Source: Pseudomonadota bacterium (GTDB lineage Bacteria > Myxococcota > Bradymonadia > UBA4248). From it: DNA of 5,993 nucleotides. Within the stretch, counting starts at the first letter, position 1. Each line of letters begins with the position of its first letter. Below, piece by piece: positions 5,993 through 5,993 of this stretch. The stretch lies in the NCBI GenBank assembly GCA_017613855.1, contig JAGACY010000011.1, forward strand, positions 1 to 5,993, in the 5' to 3' direction. The notes under the pieces are model-generated. The model worked only from the letters and a program-made list of their open reading frames with translations, was not told the DNA's origin and did not search any database. The translations under genes were made by a program, and so were the position numbers.

Positions 5993-5993
5993 G

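Overview
The window is about half G+C by eye. It reads as accessory, cell-surface sequence from a Gram-negative bacterium. Its clearest gene encodes a large exported lipoprotein that joins four-cysteine modules, thrombospondin type 3-like Asp repeats and a von Willebrand A / integrin-beta-like domain. That modular style is familiar from Myxococcota and other former Deltaproteobacteria, so this is my best guess at the host. It rests on protein style alone and is not secure. I see no tRNA, rRNA, insertion sequence, CRISPR array or phage gene.

Layout, right to left, which is the direction of transcription. Both real genes lie on the minus strand. (1) From the right edge to 3398 runs the 3' part of a very long gene. 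Its 864 visible residues are mostly a GLUG-like repeat array with about 17 intact GG-[ILV]-x-G cores; its start lies beyond the window. (2) The 143-base gap (3255-3397) holds two GC-rich palindromes placed end to end, then an AT-rich stretch with a possible -10 element, then a good Shine-Dalgarno. (3) 3254-381 is the complete 957-residue lipoprotein gene. (4) 1-380 has no intact gene. It holds two more palindromes, one of which doubles as the lipoprotein gene's terminator, then a 32-base tandem repeat array of three good copies and one decayed copy. At the far left is a stretch that may be the remnant of a coding sequence.

The two genes probably supply surface or secreted structural proteins (adhesion, matrix or cell-cell contact). 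Nothing visible suggests an enzyme or a defence system. Whether they share a transcript is open: the gap holds strong stem-loops, but no U-tract follows them on the minus strand.

The least expected signals are non-coding. All four intergenic palindromes share one design: a single unpaired G just before TAT in the left arm, facing ATA (ACA in one) in the right arm, while their outer stems differ in sequence but still pair. They occur as two tandem pairs, each 3' of a gene. The exact 32-base period of the repeat array, with TTGCATT/AATGCAA arms, is the second. On the protein side, the lipoprotein's A domain carries a D-S-P-E-x-G-Y-E-A-L segment resembling the specificity region of integrin beta I domains.
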